DNA of 64,000 nucleotides from Lutibacter citreus (GCF_003260195.1 NZ_QEIH01000001.1:434001-498000), one strand, 5' to 3'. Counted from the stretch's first letter, positions 17,388 to 27,169 are shown. Notes: generated by a model from the sequence alone, not told the origin. Numbers and translations are program-made.

Positions 17388-18632
17388 ATGGAAGAAGCGC
17401 TTTTTACAGTGAATAATGTTTGGATGATGATATGTACCGCTTTGGTATTTTTAATGCATTTAGGTTTTTCACTTTTAGAAATTGGTTTAACAAGACAAAA
17501 AAACACGATAAACATTTTATTTAAAAATGTTTTTATTTTATGTATAGGACTTATCTTATATGCATTAATAGGTTTTAATTTAATGTATCCTGGTTCATTT
17601 ATTTGGGGTGGTGTATTACCTGATTATTTTGTAGACTTATTTGGTTTAAGTTTACCTGAAAATGGTTTAACTGCAGATTATGCTGGTGGAGGATATACTT
17701 ATTGGACAGATTTTTTATTTCAAGGAATGTTCGCGGCAACGGCTGCTACAATAGTTTCAGGTGCAGTTGCAGAGAGAGTTAAGTTGGGTGCTTTTATGGT
17801 ATTTACCTTAGTTTATGTAGGATTGGTTTATCCAATTGTAGGTTCTTGGAAATGGGGATTAGGATGGTTAGATCAATTAGGATTTTATGATTTTGCAGGT
17901 TCAACTTTGGTGCACTCTGTAGGAGGGTGGGCTGCTTTAGTTGCTATATGGTTACTTGGAGCGCGTATTGGAAAATTTAAAAAAGATGGTTCTATAGGGG
18001 CTATTCCGGGGCATAATATGCCGTTTGCAACTGCAGGTGTATTTATATTATGGTTAGGATGGTTTGGATTTAATGGAGGTTCTGTATTATCAGCAGATCC
18101 AGGTGCTACTTCATTAGTTTTAGTAACAACTTGTGTTGCTGCCGCTTCTGGTGGAATGTCTGCATTTTTAGTCTCATTGTTTAAATATAAGCAATATGAT
18201 TTATCTATGTTTTTAAATGGTGTTTTAGGTGGATTGGTAGGGATTACCGCAGGTGCTGATTTAATGAGTGTAACAGACGCTATAGTTATTGGATTTATTG
18301 CTGGGGCGCTTATTGTATTAGGTGTGGCATTGATAGATAGAATAAAATTAGATGATCCTGTTGGAGCAATTGCAGTGCATTTAATTTGTGGAATTTGGGG
18401 AACGTTAGCTGTTGGTATTTTTGGTGATTTAGCTGGATGGGCTCAACTAGGATATCAAGCAATTGGTGTTGTAGCTGTTGGTGCAACTTGTGTGCTTTCT
18501 GCATATGCTATAATTAAAACGTTAAAAAGTACTGTTGGAATTCGAGTTTCTTCTGAAGAGGAGCAAGATGGATTAGATATTCATGAACATGGGATGGATG
18601 CATATCCAGATTTCCGATTGAATCAACATTAA
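17388..18632 (+). CDS. amtB: Ammonium transporter (copy 2)
   Basis: This 414-residue Amt-family channel is clearly diverged from copy 1. Conserved sites include D168 and H176 in DFAGSTLVH and H331 in GAIAVHL. It has an insertion around residues 75-105 (a glycine/tyrosine-rich extracytoplasmic loop) that copy 1 lacks. The C-tail GIRVSSEEEQDGLDIHEH again matches the P-II-contact tail of copy 1, with a short extra extension. It is followed directly by a terminator, with no porin gene. Confidence 0.96.
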   Translation: MEEALFTVNNVWMMICTALVFLMHLGFSLLEIGLTRQKNTINILFKNVFILCIGLILYALIGFNLMYPGSFIWGGVLPDYFVDLFGLSLPENGLTADYAGGGYTYWTDFLFQGMFAATAATIVSGAVAERVKLGAFMVFTLVYVGLVYPIVGSWKWGLGWLDQLGFYDFAGSTLVHSVGGWAALVAIWLLGARIGKFKKDGSIGAIPGHNMPFATAGVFILWLGWFGFNGGSVLSADPGATSLVLVTTCVAAASGGMSAFLVSLFKYKQYDLSMFLNGVLGGLVGITAGADLMSVTDAIVIGFIAGALIVLGVALIDRIKLDDPVGAIAVHLICGIWGTLAVGIFGDLAGWAQLGYQAIGVVAVGATCVLSAYAIIKTLKSTVGIRVSSEEEQDGLDIHEHGMDAYPDFRLNQH

Positions 18633-18653
18633 AATATATTTGGTAAAATTTTA

Positions 18654-18688
18654 AAAACCTGTTTAATTAATTTTAAACGGGTTTTTTT
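18654..18688 (+). terminator. Terminator of glnK2-amtB2
   Basis: An AAAACCTGTTTAA / TTAAACGGGTTTT stem with a short loop is followed by a T-run. It can also serve the convergent DUF1684 gene, which stops a few bases away. Confidence 0.88.
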
Positions 18689-18690
18689 TG

Positions 18691-19302
18691 TTAATGCTTA
18701 AATAATTTAATTCCAGCATTTATTTCTATTGGTAAAATATTTTCACTTGGGGGAACTGGGCAAGAAAATTTATTATTATAGGCGCAATAAGGGTTATATG
18801 ATTTATTGAAGTCAATAATAATTGTATTGTTATCTTTCTTTTGTGGAATTTCTAAATCTATATATCTACCTCCTGAGTAGCTTAACTTTCCGTTAGTGGC
18901 GTCATTAAATGGTATAAATAAATAATTTTTATATTCAAAATTCAATTTTAAATCTTGGTTTTGAAATATGCTTAATTCTAACTTTTCTCCATTTAATTCA
19001 AATTTTGCAATTCCGTATTTTTTGTACAAGGGAAGTCTGTCTGTGGTGGTTTGCATTTCAAAAATAGGGGATTTAGGGGTTAAAGTAATTGTAGCTTTTA
19101 CTCTGTAGTTTTTATCTATGGTAAAAAACTCTAAAGATTTGAATGAATTAAAATCTTTTTCGGTTAAAGGAGACTCTTCTTTATTTGAAAATTCAGTGTT
19201 TAATTTGTATTGAAACATCTTTATTTCATCTGTGTAGGATTTTTTATTATTCGTACAGCTAGCGGCGAGTAGTGCTAAAAGAATTAAAATATGTGATTTC
19301 AT
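18691..19302 (-). CDS. DUF1684 family lipoprotein
   Basis: This is a 203-residue lipoprotein with the acylation cysteine at C16 (LAASCTNN). The C-terminal family signature NPYCAYNNKFSCPVPPSEN is intact and is followed by LPIEINAGIK. DUF1684 proteins are widespread in Bacteroidota and have no firm function. It converges with amtB2 and diverges from the MFS gene; nothing in the neighbourhood explains its role. Confidence 0.9.
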   Translation of the reverse strand: MKSHILILLALLAASCTNNKKSYTDEIKMFQYKLNTEFSNKEESPLTEKDFNSFKSLEFFTIDKNYRVKATITLTPKSPIFEMQTTTDRLPLYKKYGIAKFELNGEKLELSIFQNQDLKLNFEYKNYLFIPFNDATNGKLSYSGGRYIDLEIPQKKDNNTIIIDFNKSYNPYCAYNNKFSCPVPPSENILPIEINAGIKLFKH

Positions 19303-19376
19303 ATGTGTTTTTGTAATTTAATAAGGCAAAAATAGAATAGTAAAACGAAAAGAACTTTAATTTGAAAAAAATAATG

Positions 19377-19536
19377 TAATTTTGGTTAAAATTTAAAAGT
19401 AAAAATGAATAATTGTACGCTATATTTTGCCTTGATAAAAAAGTCTTATTGGGACTTTTCGGGTTTATATGTGATTTAATTATTAGAAAATAAATAATTT
19501 CAATTTAATATAAACCCAGCTTTTGCTGGGTTTTTT
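19377..19536 (+). ncRNA. Possible leader RNA or small RNA ahead of the MFS gene
   Basis: A TAATTTTG promoter element at 19377-19384 is followed by a hairpin (AAAAGTC/GACTTTT, 19439-19459) and a strong terminator at 19512-19536. The MFS ATG lies only ten bases after that terminator. No gene precedes it on this strand, so the terminator must act on a short RNA or as an attenuator. I did not recognise a known riboswitch class. Confidence 0.4.
19512..19536 (+). terminator. Strong terminator just upstream of the MFS gene
   Basis: AAACCCAGC pairs with GCTGGGTTT across TTTT, followed by further Ts. It has no upstream gene on the same strand to serve. Confidence 0.9.
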
Positions 19537-19546
19537 AGTTTATAAT

Positions 19547-20770
19547 ATGGTAAAAAGAGCTGTAAATATCTATGCGGAATCTTTTAAAGGATTGTCAAAT
19601 GAAATATGGTGGTTAGCGTTAATAACCTTTATAAATAGGGCGGGTACTATGGTGCTGCCTTTCTTGTCGTTATATTTAACAGAGGATTTGAATTTGACTC
19701 TTTCTCAGGTTGGTTGGGTAATGTCGGCTTTTGGAGTTGGGTCTTTGGCGGGGTCTTGGTTAGGTGGAAAGTTAACCGATAAGGTTGGTTTTTATAAGGT
19801 AATGTTTTGGAGTTTGCTATCAACAGGGTTTCTGTTTTTAATGTTGCAATATATAAATTCATTTATGGGTTTTACTATAGGTATATTTTTTACAATGCTT
19901 ATAGCGGATACATTTAGACCTGCAATGTTTGTGTCATTAAAAGTATATAGTAAGCTTGAGAATAGAACAAGGTCATTAACTTTAATAAGAATGGCAATTA
20001 ATTTAGGGTTTTCCTTTGGTCCTTTTTTAGGAGGGATAATTATTTCAACGTTGGGATATGGAGGGCTTTTTTGGGTAGACGGTTTAACGTGTATTGCTGC
20101 TGTTTTTTTAATGAAAGCGGTATTGAGTCCTAAAAAAATGAATTCAAAAAATATTGAAGTAGTTCAAGTGGAGGAAGTAGAAGAAAATCCTAAATCGGTT
20201 TTTAAAGATTATTCATATGTAATATTTTTAACTGTAGTTTTTTTAATGGGTTTTATTTTTTTACAGTTATTTACCACAATGCCATTGTATTATAAAGATG
20301 TTCATGGGTTAACTGAATTGCAAATTGGCTTGATAATGTCTTTAAATGGATTTATTATTTTCTTGTTGGAGATGCCTTTAATTCATTATATAGAAAAAAC
20401 TCTATGGGATAAAATGAAGGTGATTTCTTGGAGTTTATTTTTAATGGCTTTAAGTTTTTTGGTGTTAAATATTTCTGGATGGATAGGAGTTTTAATTATT
20501 GGTATGTTATTTATTACTGTTGGTGAGATGTTGGCATTTCCTTTTACTAATAGTTTTGCTATGAGTAGAGCTCCTAAAGGTAGGGATGGAATGTATTTAG
20601 CGTATTATACAATGGCTTTTTCGTTTGCGCATATTTTTAGTGCTAAAACGGGGATGGAAATAATTGATAGATTTGGTTTTAATGCAAATTGGTATTTAAT
20701 GGGGAGCTTGGGTTTTGTGGCTATTCTATTAATGTTTGTTTTAAGAAATATGTTATTATCTAATAAGTAA
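19547..20770 (+). CDS. MFS transporter
   Basis: This is a 12-helix major facilitator of about 407 residues. GKLTDKVG near residues 72-79, in the loop between helices 2 and 3, matches the MFS motif GxLaDrxG, and a second half starts near residue 215 after a charged loop. The ATG at 19547 is chosen because the more 5' frame runs through the upstream terminator hairpin. No substrate can be assigned; drug-type exporters are the closest in general look. Expression may be controlled by the leader hairpins at 19439-19536. Confidence 0.88.
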   Translation: MVKRAVNIYAESFKGLSNEIWWLALITFINRAGTMVLPFLSLYLTEDLNLTLSQVGWVMSAFGVGSLAGSWLGGKLTDKVGFYKVMFWSLLSTGFLFLMLQYINSFMGFTIGIFFTMLIADTFRPAMFVSLKVYSKLENRTRSLTLIRMAINLGFSFGPFLGGIIISTLGYGGLFWVDGLTCIAAVFLMKAVLSPKKMNSKNIEVVQVEEVEENPKSVFKDYSYVIFLTVVFLMGFIFLQLFTTMPLYYKDVHGLTELQIGLIMSLNGFIIFLLEMPLIHYIEKTLWDKMKVISWSLFLMALSFLVLNISGWIGVLIIGMLFITVGEMLAFPFTNSFAMSRAPKGRDGMYLAYYTMAFSFAHIFSAKTGMEIIDRFGFNANWYLMGSLGFVAILLMFVLRNMLLSNK

Positions 20771-20795
20771 ATGTAAAGTTAAATTGTAAAAGGAG

Positions 20796-21362
20796 TTATT
20801 TTAAATAATTTTTAATGGCTTCTTTTGCGTTTTTGCTATCTTCAGTTGTGTTTACTTCTGTGTTTATATAGATAATTTCTCTGTTTTTGTTAAGAATAAA
20901 TGTCCATCTGGCAGTTGTTAATTTTCTGTTTAATATTTGAGTTATTCCATTTATTTCTCTAGAAATAGAACCTCCTTTTTTGGTTGGTACCCCAAATAAT
21001 TTTGAAATTTTTCCTTTACTGTCAGAAAGTAAGGGGAAGTTAAGTTGGTAAGTTTCTTTAAAATATTTTAGGTTTTTTTGGTTATCTCCACTTATTGCAA
21101 TAATTGATGTGTTTAGATTTTTTAATGAAGTAAAATCATTTCTGTATGCGCAAGCTTGTTTTGTGCACCCGCCAGTCATAGCTGCTGGGTAGAAATATAC
21201 AATTAAGAATTCTGAATTATTATTAATTAATTCCCAGGTTTTTCCTTGATCATCAATAGCTGAAAAATTTGAAATTTTATCACCTATTTTTTTTTCATTT
21301 GAAGATTGAGCAAGTGTTGTAAAAGTGATTAATATGAGAATTAAGCTTAATGATTTTATCAT
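20796..21362 (-). CDS. Exported peroxiredoxin (AhpC/TSA-Bcp type)
   Basis: The 188-residue protein has an N-terminal signal peptide (about 1-19, ending TTLAQ) and a peroxiredoxin domain. The probable peroxidatic cysteine is C66 in TGGCTKQAC, with C71 five residues later, the spacing of Bcp/PrxQ enzymes. It would reduce peroxides in the periplasm with an unidentified reductant. It lies 12 bases downstream of glpR on the same strand, so it may be read from the glpR transcript. Confidence 0.88.
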   Translation of the reverse strand: MIKSLSLILILITFTTLAQSSNEKKIGDKISNFSAIDDQGKTWELINNNSEFLIVYFYPAAMTGGCTKQACAYRNDFTSLKNLNTSIIAISGDNQKNLKYFKETYQLNFPLLSDSKGKISKLFGVPTKKGGSISREINGITQILNRKLTTARWTFILNKNREIIYINTEVNTTEDSKNAKEAIKNYLK

Positions 21363-21374
21363 GATTGGTGTAAA

Positions 21375-22142
21375 TTAAACGATAACTACATCAATTCCAA
21401 GTTCCGTTAATTCTTTTTTTATTTTGTCTTCAATATTGTTGTCTGTAATTATTTGGTCTACTTCTTCTAAGCCACATATTCTCCCAAATCCTTTTCTTCC
21501 AAATTTAGAAGAATCTGCAAGTACAATAATTTTTTGAGCAGCAGAAATCATTTTTTTGTTTAAAGAAGCTTCCATAGAGCTTGTGGTTGTGAGGCCGTAC
21601 TCTATATCAATTCCATCAACGCCTAAAAACAATTTTGTAAAATTGAACTCAGCTAGTAGGTTTTCTGCTATTGGGCCAATAACTGAAGAGGAGCTTTTTC
21701 TTATAACTCCACCTAATTGTAATACATCTATATTTGTTCTTTCAGATATAATAAGTGCGGCGTTTAGGGATGCCGAAAGTACTGTAAGGTCTTGTAAATC
21801 ATGAAGGTGATGGGCAAATTCAATTATAGATGTTCCTGAAGCTAAAATTATACTGTCATTTGGAACTAGTGTTTCTACCGCGGCTTGAGCGATCCTATTT
21901 TTTTCTTCCTTATGAATTTTCACCTTTTCATTTACAGATTTTTCTGTTGTGTAAGGGTTTGCGGGTATTGCCTTACCATGAGATCGAAATAAAAGGTTTA
22001 ATTCTTCAAGAAGTTTCAGGTCCTTTCTAATTGTTACTGATGATACATTAAATTCTTTACTTAAATCGGAAACCGTTACAAAGCCTTCATTTTCAATCTT
22101 TCCAAGGATTAATTTATGTCTTTCAGCTATTTTAATACTCAT
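21375..22142 (-). CDS. glpR: DeoR-family transcriptional regulator, probable GlpR
   Basis: The 255-residue repressor has an N-terminal helix-turn-helix (about 20-45: FVTVSDLSKEFNVSSVTIRKD) and a sugar-phosphate-sensing domain of the DeoR C-terminal type. The ATG at 22142 fits the family N-terminus MSIKIAERHKLI; an in-frame ATG ten codons upstream is less likely. It diverges from glpD-glpK-glpF, so glycerol-3-phosphate is the expected inducer, by inference. Phased GTTTC repeats in the shared intergenic region are its candidate operators. Confidence 0.88.
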   Translation of the reverse strand: MSIKIAERHKLILGKIENEGFVTVSDLSKEFNVSSVTIRKDLKLLEELNLLFRSHGKAIPANPYTTEKSVNEKVKIHKEEKNRIAQAAVETLVPNDSIILASGTSIIEFAHHLHDLQDLTVLSASLNAALIISERTNIDVLQLGGVIRKSSSSVIGPIAENLLAEFNFTKLFLGVDGIDIEYGLTTTSSMEASLNKKMISAAQKIIVLADSSKFGRKGFGRICGLEEVDQIITDNNIEDKIKKELTELGIDVVIV

Positions 22143-22353
22143 AGGAATCAATTTTATATAACAAATATACATAAAATAATACCTGAAAAGTTTTGATTTT
22201 AATTTTAAAGTGAAAGTTTTAGGAAGAAATTGAGATGAAAAAAACTAAAACGAAATGTAAAAATAACCTTAAAGTGTTCAAAATTGATATAAATACGTAC
22301 TAAATCGTTATAGTTGAACCCTTATAAAATCTAATAAAACTAAAAAACCCTTA

Positions 22354-22384
22354 AAAAAAGTTTCAAAAAGTTTCGTTTTGTTTC
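22354..22384. promoter_or_regulatory. Phased GTTTC repeats, candidate GlpR operator
   Basis: Three GTTTC words sit at 22360, 22370 and 22380, exactly 10 bp apart, each after an A- or T-run. They lie just upstream of the glpD -7 element, where binding would block RNA polymerase. Direct repeats of this size are known operators for DeoR-family proteins. Confidence 0.55.
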
Positions 22385-22394
22385 AAATAATATA

Positions 22395-22402
22395 TAAATT
22401 TA
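22395..22402 (+). promoter_or_regulatory. Candidate promoter -7 element of the glp operon
   Basis: TAAATTTA matches TAnnTTTG except for its last base. It is 48 bases before the glpD ATG and directly follows the GTTTC repeats. Confidence 0.4.
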
Positions 22403-22450
22403 CATCATTGAAAGTAAATATAAATATTTTAACGTATAATAAAAGAAGTC

Positions 22451-24010
22451 ATGAAACGAAGTGAAATGATAAAAAAGGTGGGTAAGAGTAATAAAGAATA
22501 TGATTTCATTGTAATTGGTGGTGGAGCTACAGGGATTGGTATTGCTTTAGAAGCCTCTGCAAGGGGATATTCTGTAGTGTTGTTAGAAAAGTCAGATTTT
22601 ACAAAGTCTACTTCAAGTAAAGCAACAAAGTTAGTGCATGGTGGTGTTAGATATTTAGCGCAAGGAGATGTAGGTCTAGTAAGAGAGGCTGTTGTAGAGA
22701 GAGGTCTAATGCTTAAAAATGCACCTCATATAACAAAGAGTCAGTCGTTTATCATACCAACACATGGTTTGTATGATGAAATTTTATATACCGTAGGTTT
22801 AACATTTTATGATTTGTTAGCGGGGAAATTAAGCTTAGGTAGATCTAAGAGAATTTCAAAAGATAAAACCTTAAAACGTATTTCTCTTATTAATCCAGAT
22901 AAAATATCTGCAGGTGTTGTTTATTATGATGGTCAGTTTGATGATTCTCGTATGGCAATTAACACTTTGCAAAGTGCAACAGAAATGGGGGCTATTGTTT
23001 TAAATTATTGTAATGTAAATAGTTTAATTAAAGATGGTTCTGGGAAGTTGACAGGTGTTGAATTTACTGATGAAGAAAGTGGTGAAATTCATAAGATTAA
23101 TGGTAAACAAATTGTGAATGCAACTGGTGTGTTCGCTGATGATGTATTGCAAATGGATTCTCCAGGAGCAGAAAAAACAATAGCTCCAAGTCAGGGTGTT
23201 CATTTAATGTTAGATAAATCATTTTTACCTGGAGATGATGCAATTACAATACCTAAAACTGATGACGGTAGAGTATTGTTTTTAGTACCATGGCATAACA
23301 GAGTTATAGTTGGTACAACTGATACTCCAATAGGAAAAGAATCGTTAGAGCCTGTTGCTCTTGAAGAGGAGGTTAATTTTATTTTAAATACAGCTGGTAG
23401 ATATTTAACTAAAGCACCTAAAAGAAGTGATGTGTTAAGTGTATTTGCAGGTCTACGTCCTTTGGCAGCAACTAAAGGGAATGGAGATAAAACAAAAGAA
23501 ATTTCAAGAAGTCACAAAATTTACACTTCAAAATCAGGAATGTTAACCATTGTAGGTGGTAAGTGGACAACTTTTAGAAAAATGGGTGAAGATTTAGTAA
23601 ATAAATCTGAGAAATTAAATGGTTGGTCTCATATTCCTACAAAAACAAGACACTTAAAAATTCACGGATATAAAGAAAATGTAGATTTTACAAAACCTTT
23701 CTATTTCTATGGTTCTGATGAAGAAAAAATGTTAAAACTAGCAGATGATAAAAATCTAAATGCTTTTATAGGTCCTTCTACAAAAGTAATTGAGGCGCAA
23801 GTTGTATGGGCTGTAGAGAATGAAATGGCAAGAACTGTAGAGGATTTTTTAGCTAGAAGAACTCGTTGTCAATTATTAGATGCAAGAGAGAGTTTGAAAA
23901 TGGCTCCAAAAGTAGCTGAGATAATGGCAAAAGAATTAGGTAAGGATCTCTCTTGGCAAAAAAGCCAAGTAGCAGATTATCAAGAGGTAACATCTAATTA
24001 TATTTTATAA
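22451..24010 (+). CDS. glpD: Glycerol-3-phosphate dehydrogenase, FAD-dependent
   Basis: This membrane-associated enzyme oxidises glycerol-3-phosphate to dihydroxyacetone phosphate and passes electrons to quinone. The 519-residue protein has the FAD dinucleotide motif GGGATGIG (23-30), the flavoprotein segment [13 protein letters not shown], and the C-terminal DAO domain with [12 protein letters not shown]. Length is usual for GlpD. It is the first gene of glpD-glpK-glpF and the outer-membrane gene, with gaps of 24 to 31 bases. Confidence 0.96.
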   Translation: MKRSEMIKKVGKSNKEYDFIVIGGGATGIGIALEASARGYSVVLLEKSDFTKSTSSKATKLVHGGVRYLAQGDVGLVREAVVERGLMLKNAPHITKSQSFIIPTHGLYDEILYTVGLTFYDLLAGKLSLGRSKRISKDKTLKRISLINPDKISAGVVYYDGQFDDSRMAINTLQSATEMGAIVLNYCNVNSLIKDGSGKLTGVEFTDEESGEIHKINGKQIVNATGVFADDVLQMDSPGAEKTIAPSQGVHLMLDKSFLPGDDAITIPKTDDGRVLFLVPWHNRVIVGTTDTPIGKESLEPVALEEEVNFILNTAGRYLTKAPKRSDVLSVFAGLRPLAATKGNGDKTKEISRSHKIYTSKSGMLTIVGGKWTTFRKMGEDLVNKSEKLNGWSHIPTKTRHLKIHGYKENVDFTKPFYFYGSDEEKMLKLADDKNLNAFIGPSTKVIEAQVVWAVENEMARTVEDFLARRTRCQLLDARESLKMAPKVAEIMAKELGKDLSWQKSQVADYQEVTSNYIL

Positions 24011-24041
24011 GAAACAAATAACCAATACAAACAAATATATA

Positions 24042-25538
24042 ATGAAAGACAAGTTAATTTTAGCCTTAGACCAAGGTACGACATCATCAAGAGCAATTCT
24101 GTTCAATCATAATGGAGAAATTGTAAGAGTATCACAAAAGCCTTTCGAACAAATTTTTCCAAAACCAGGATGGGTAGAACATAACCCAAATGAAATTTGG
24201 TCTTCTCAAATATCGGTTGCTGCAGAGGTTACTGCTCAAGAAGGTATATCAGGAGAAGGAATTGCTGCAATTGGTATTACAAATCAAAGAGAAACTACAA
24301 TTGTTTGGGATCGTGAAACTAGCGAACCAGTTTATAATGCAATTGTTTGGCAAGATAGAAGAACAGCTAAATATTGTGATGGATTAAAAGCTGAAGGTTA
24401 TACAGATATGATTAAAAAGAAAACAGGTTTGGTTTTAGATGCATATTTTTCTGCAACTAAATTAAAATGGATTCTTGATAATGTTGAAGGTGCAAGAGAG
24501 AAAGCTGAAGCAGGTAAACTATGTTTTGGTACTGTTGATACCTGGTTGGTTTGGAAATTAACTAGAGGAAAAATGTTTATTACTGATGTTTCTAATGCTA
24601 GTAGAACTATGTTGCTTAACATTCATACTTTGGAGTGGGATGAAGAATTATTGAAATTATTTAACATACCTAAAGCAATTTTACCTACAGTAAAAGGAAG
24701 TAGTGAAATTTATGGGTCTACTGCTACTACATTATTTTCAACTAAAATACCTATTGCCGGTATAGCTGGAGATCAACAAGCTGCTTTATTTGGGCAAATG
24801 TGTACAAAACCAGGAATGGTTAAAAATACATATGGTACAGGTTGTTTCTTATTAATGAATACAGGTGAAAAAGCTGTTTATTCTGAAAATAATTTACTAA
24901 CAACTATTGCTTGGAAAATTAATGGTAAAACTACATATGCCTTAGAAGGAAGTGTATTTGTGGGTGGTGCAGCTGTTCAATGGTTGCGTGATGGTGCAAG
25001 AGTAATTAAAACGGCTCCAGGTGTAAATACATTAGCTGATACGGTTGATGATAATGGAGGGGTTTATTTTGTACCTGCATTAACAGGGTTAGGTGCTCCA
25101 TATTGGGATCAATATGCTCGTGGTGCAATTATGGGTATTACTCGTGGAACAACAGATAATCATATTGCGCGTGCTACATTAGAAGGTATTGCTTTTCAAG
25201 TGTATGATATAGTGAAAGCAATGGAAGCTGATGCAGGTGAGAAAAGTATAGAATTAAGAGTTGATGGAGGTGCAGCAGCAAGTAATTTGTTAATGCAAAT
25301 TCAATCAGATTTATTCGGATTTAAAATTATTCGTCCAAAAACTTTAGAAACTACAGCTTTAGGAGCTGCATATTTAGCAGGTTTGGCAGTTGGTTATTGG
25401 AATAGTGTTGATGATATTCAGGCACAGTGGATTGTTGATAAAGAATTTTATCCAAAACTAGAAAAAGAGAAAGTTGAAAACATGTTACACTATTGGCATA
25501 AAGCAGTGAAATGTGCACAAAATTGGATAGAAGAATAA
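24042..25538 (+). CDS. glpK: Glycerol kinase
   Basis: It phosphorylates glycerol to glycerol-3-phosphate and traps it in the cytoplasm. The 498-residue FGGY-family protein begins with the phosphate-binding loop [10 protein letters not shown] (10-19) and contains the glycerol-site segment ITNQRET, the [10 protein letters not shown] loop and [12 protein letters not shown] near the C-terminus. Length is the family norm. It lies between glpD and glpF in the operon. Confidence 0.97.
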   Translation: MKDKLILALDQGTTSSRAILFNHNGEIVRVSQKPFEQIFPKPGWVEHNPNEIWSSQISVAAEVTAQEGISGEGIAAIGITNQRETTIVWDRETSEPVYNAIVWQDRRTAKYCDGLKAEGYTDMIKKKTGLVLDAYFSATKLKWILDNVEGAREKAEAGKLCFGTVDTWLVWKLTRGKMFITDVSNASRTMLLNIHTLEWDEELLKLFNIPKAILPTVKGSSEIYGSTATTLFSTKIPIAGIAGDQQAALFGQMCTKPGMVKNTYGTGCFLLMNTGEKAVYSENNLLTTIAWKINGKTTYALEGSVFVGGAAVQWLRDGARVIKTAPGVNTLADTVDDNGGVYFVPALTGLGAPYWDQYARGAIMGITRGTTDNHIARATLEGIAFQVYDIVKAMEADAGEKSIELRVDGGAAASNLLMQIQSDLFGFKIIRPKTLETTALGAAYLAGLAVGYWNSVDDIQAQWIVDKEFYPKLEKEKVENMLHYWHKAVKCAQNWIEE

Positions 25539-25565
25539 ATTAATAATCATAAAAACATTTAAATT

Positions 25566-26303
25566 ATGTCAATTTTAGTAGCAGAAATTTTAGGAACGAT
25601 GTTAATGATTTTATTAGGTAATGGAGTTGTAGCAAACGTTGTTTTAAAAGGGACAAAAGGAAACGATTCGGGGTGGATTGTAATAACTACAGGTTGGGCG
25701 TTAGCTGTGTTTGTAGGTGTTATAGTTGCAGGACCTTCTAGTGGAGCACATTTAAATCCGGCAGTAACTGTAGGGTTAGCAGTAGCGGGAAAGGTGTCTT
25801 GGAGCTTAGTGCCTGAATATATTGCAGGAGAAATGATTGGAGCAATGTTAGGATCTTTCTTAGTATGGGTATTTTATAGAGATCACTTTAATGCAACAGA
25901 TGATGAAGGAGGAAAATTAGCTTGTTTTAGCACAGGCCCAGCCATTAAAAATACATTTTCAAACATGATGAGTGAAATTATTGGAACCTTTGTATTGGTT
26001 TTTGTAATATTTTATTTAGCAGGACCAAGCCTTGATATTATGGGTGAAGTAGATGCTAGAGCAATTATAGGTTTAGGTTCTATTGGAGCTGTTCCTGTTG
26101 CGTTTTTAGTATGGGTAATTGGATTGTCTTTAGGAGGAACTACAGGTTATGCAATTAATCCGGCACGTGATTTAGGACCAAGAATTATGCACGCTATTTT
26201 ACCAATAAAAGGTAGTAGTGATTGGGGATATGCTTGGATTCCTATTGTAGGGCCAATTATTGGTTGTGTGTTAGCAGCATTATTATTTGCAGCATTAATG
26301 TAA
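25566..26303 (+). CDS. glpF: Glycerol uptake facilitator (aquaglyceroporin)
   Basis: This is a MIP-family channel of 245 residues with six membrane helices and two half-helices. The two NPA boxes are at N64-A66 (HLNPAVT) and N198-A200 (AINPARD). The aspartate after the second box, D202, is the hallmark of glycerol-conducting members. Its place behind glpK fits channel-kinase coupling for glycerol uptake. Confidence 0.96.
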   Translation: MSILVAEILGTMLMILLGNGVVANVVLKGTKGNDSGWIVITTGWALAVFVGVIVAGPSSGAHLNPAVTVGLAVAGKVSWSLVPEYIAGEMIGAMLGSFLVWVFYRDHFNATDDEGGKLACFSTGPAIKNTFSNMMSEIIGTFVLVFVIFYLAGPSLDIMGEVDARAIIGLGSIGAVPVAFLVWVIGLSLGGTTGYAINPARDLGPRIMHAILPIKGSSDWGYAWIPIVGPIIGCVLAALLFAALM

Positions 26304-26327
26304 AATATTATTTAAAGGAAGAAAATA

Positions 26328-27095
26328 ATGAAAAAAATATTATTAGTAGTTTTAGTTGCTATTTTATCAGTGCAAGTAGGTTTTGCTCAAGACACTGAAT
26401 TGAAAGATAGTCCAATAGATTTTAGTGTTGATATAAAAAGTAATCATCTTTGGAGAGGATTGGTTATAACAGATAAACCAATGGTTGCTGTATTTACATC
26501 AATTAAATTGAATAAATCAGGAAGTTTTACAACAGGTTTTTGGGGAGGGATGTCTTTTTCAAATGAAAGTGATGGATCTTCATACAAGGAGATAAATTAT
26601 TATGTACAGTATGCGGACAATGGATTCTCTATTGGTTTATGGGATTTGTTTAATACTAGAGGAGTTGCTAGTCCAGATGTTTGGGATTATGACAAAGAAA
26701 CTTCTGGTCACTTATTAGATTTAAGAACTTCATATAATTTTGGTGAAAGCTTTCCTTTAAGATTGGAAGCTGATATGCTGCTATTTGGAAGTGGGGATAG
26801 TCAATATGATAATCTTGATTTTGAACAACGTTATTCAACTTATGTTCAAGCTTCATACCCTATAGTTAAAGACTCTAAGGTTAATTTAGATGGGTTTGTA
26901 GGTGCAGGATTTTCATTAAACGGAGATACTCATTTATATGGAGATGGTCAAGAAAATTTTGATTTAGTAAATGTTGGGTTAACGGCATCAAAAACAGTAA
27001 TGTTGGGTAATTATAGTTTACCAGTTTCAGCAACAACATTATGGAATCCTTCTCAGAAAATTGCAAGAGTTCAGTTAGCAGTTAGTCTTTTTTAG
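26328..27095 (+). CDS. TorF/Gcw_chp-type putative outer-membrane porin
   Basis: The 255-residue protein has a signal peptide ending at VGFAQ (about residue 21) and repeated amphipathic strands starting with a segment like DFSVDIKSNHLWRGL, as in the Gcw_chp/TorF family. The C-terminus ends in RVQLAVSLF, an aromatic barrel end. It is the last gene of the glycerol operon, 24 bases after glpF. A role in letting glycerol or its phosphodiesters across the outer membrane is inferred from position. Confidence 0.78.
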   Translation: MKKILLVVLVAILSVQVGFAQDTELKDSPIDFSVDIKSNHLWRGLVITDKPMVAVFTSIKLNKSGSFTTGFWGGMSFSNESDGSSYKEINYYVQYADNGFSIGLWDLFNTRGVASPDVWDYDKETSGHLLDLRTSYNFGESFPLRLEADMLLFGSGDSQYDNLDFEQRYSTYVQASYPIVKDSKVNLDGFVGAGFSLNGDTHLYGDGQENFDLVNVGLTASKTVMLGNYSLPVSATTLWNPSQKIARVQLAVSLF

Positions 27096-27131
27096 AAAAT
27101 ATTTAATTACGGTAGTTTATTTATATTTACG

Positions 27132-27169
27132 AAACCCATAACAAAGATGAAAATCTAAGTTATGGGTTT
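27132..27169 (+). terminator. Terminator between the glp operon and trpB paralog
   Basis: AAACCCATAAC pairs with GTTATGGGTTT around a 16-base loop. It sits between convergent genes and may act on both strands. Confidence 0.75.

Noticed and set aside
19387..19546. Known riboswitch upstream of the MFS gene
   Set aside because: No conserved aptamer core known to me (guanidine, yybP-ykoY, TPP and others) was recognised, so only an unnamed leader is reported.
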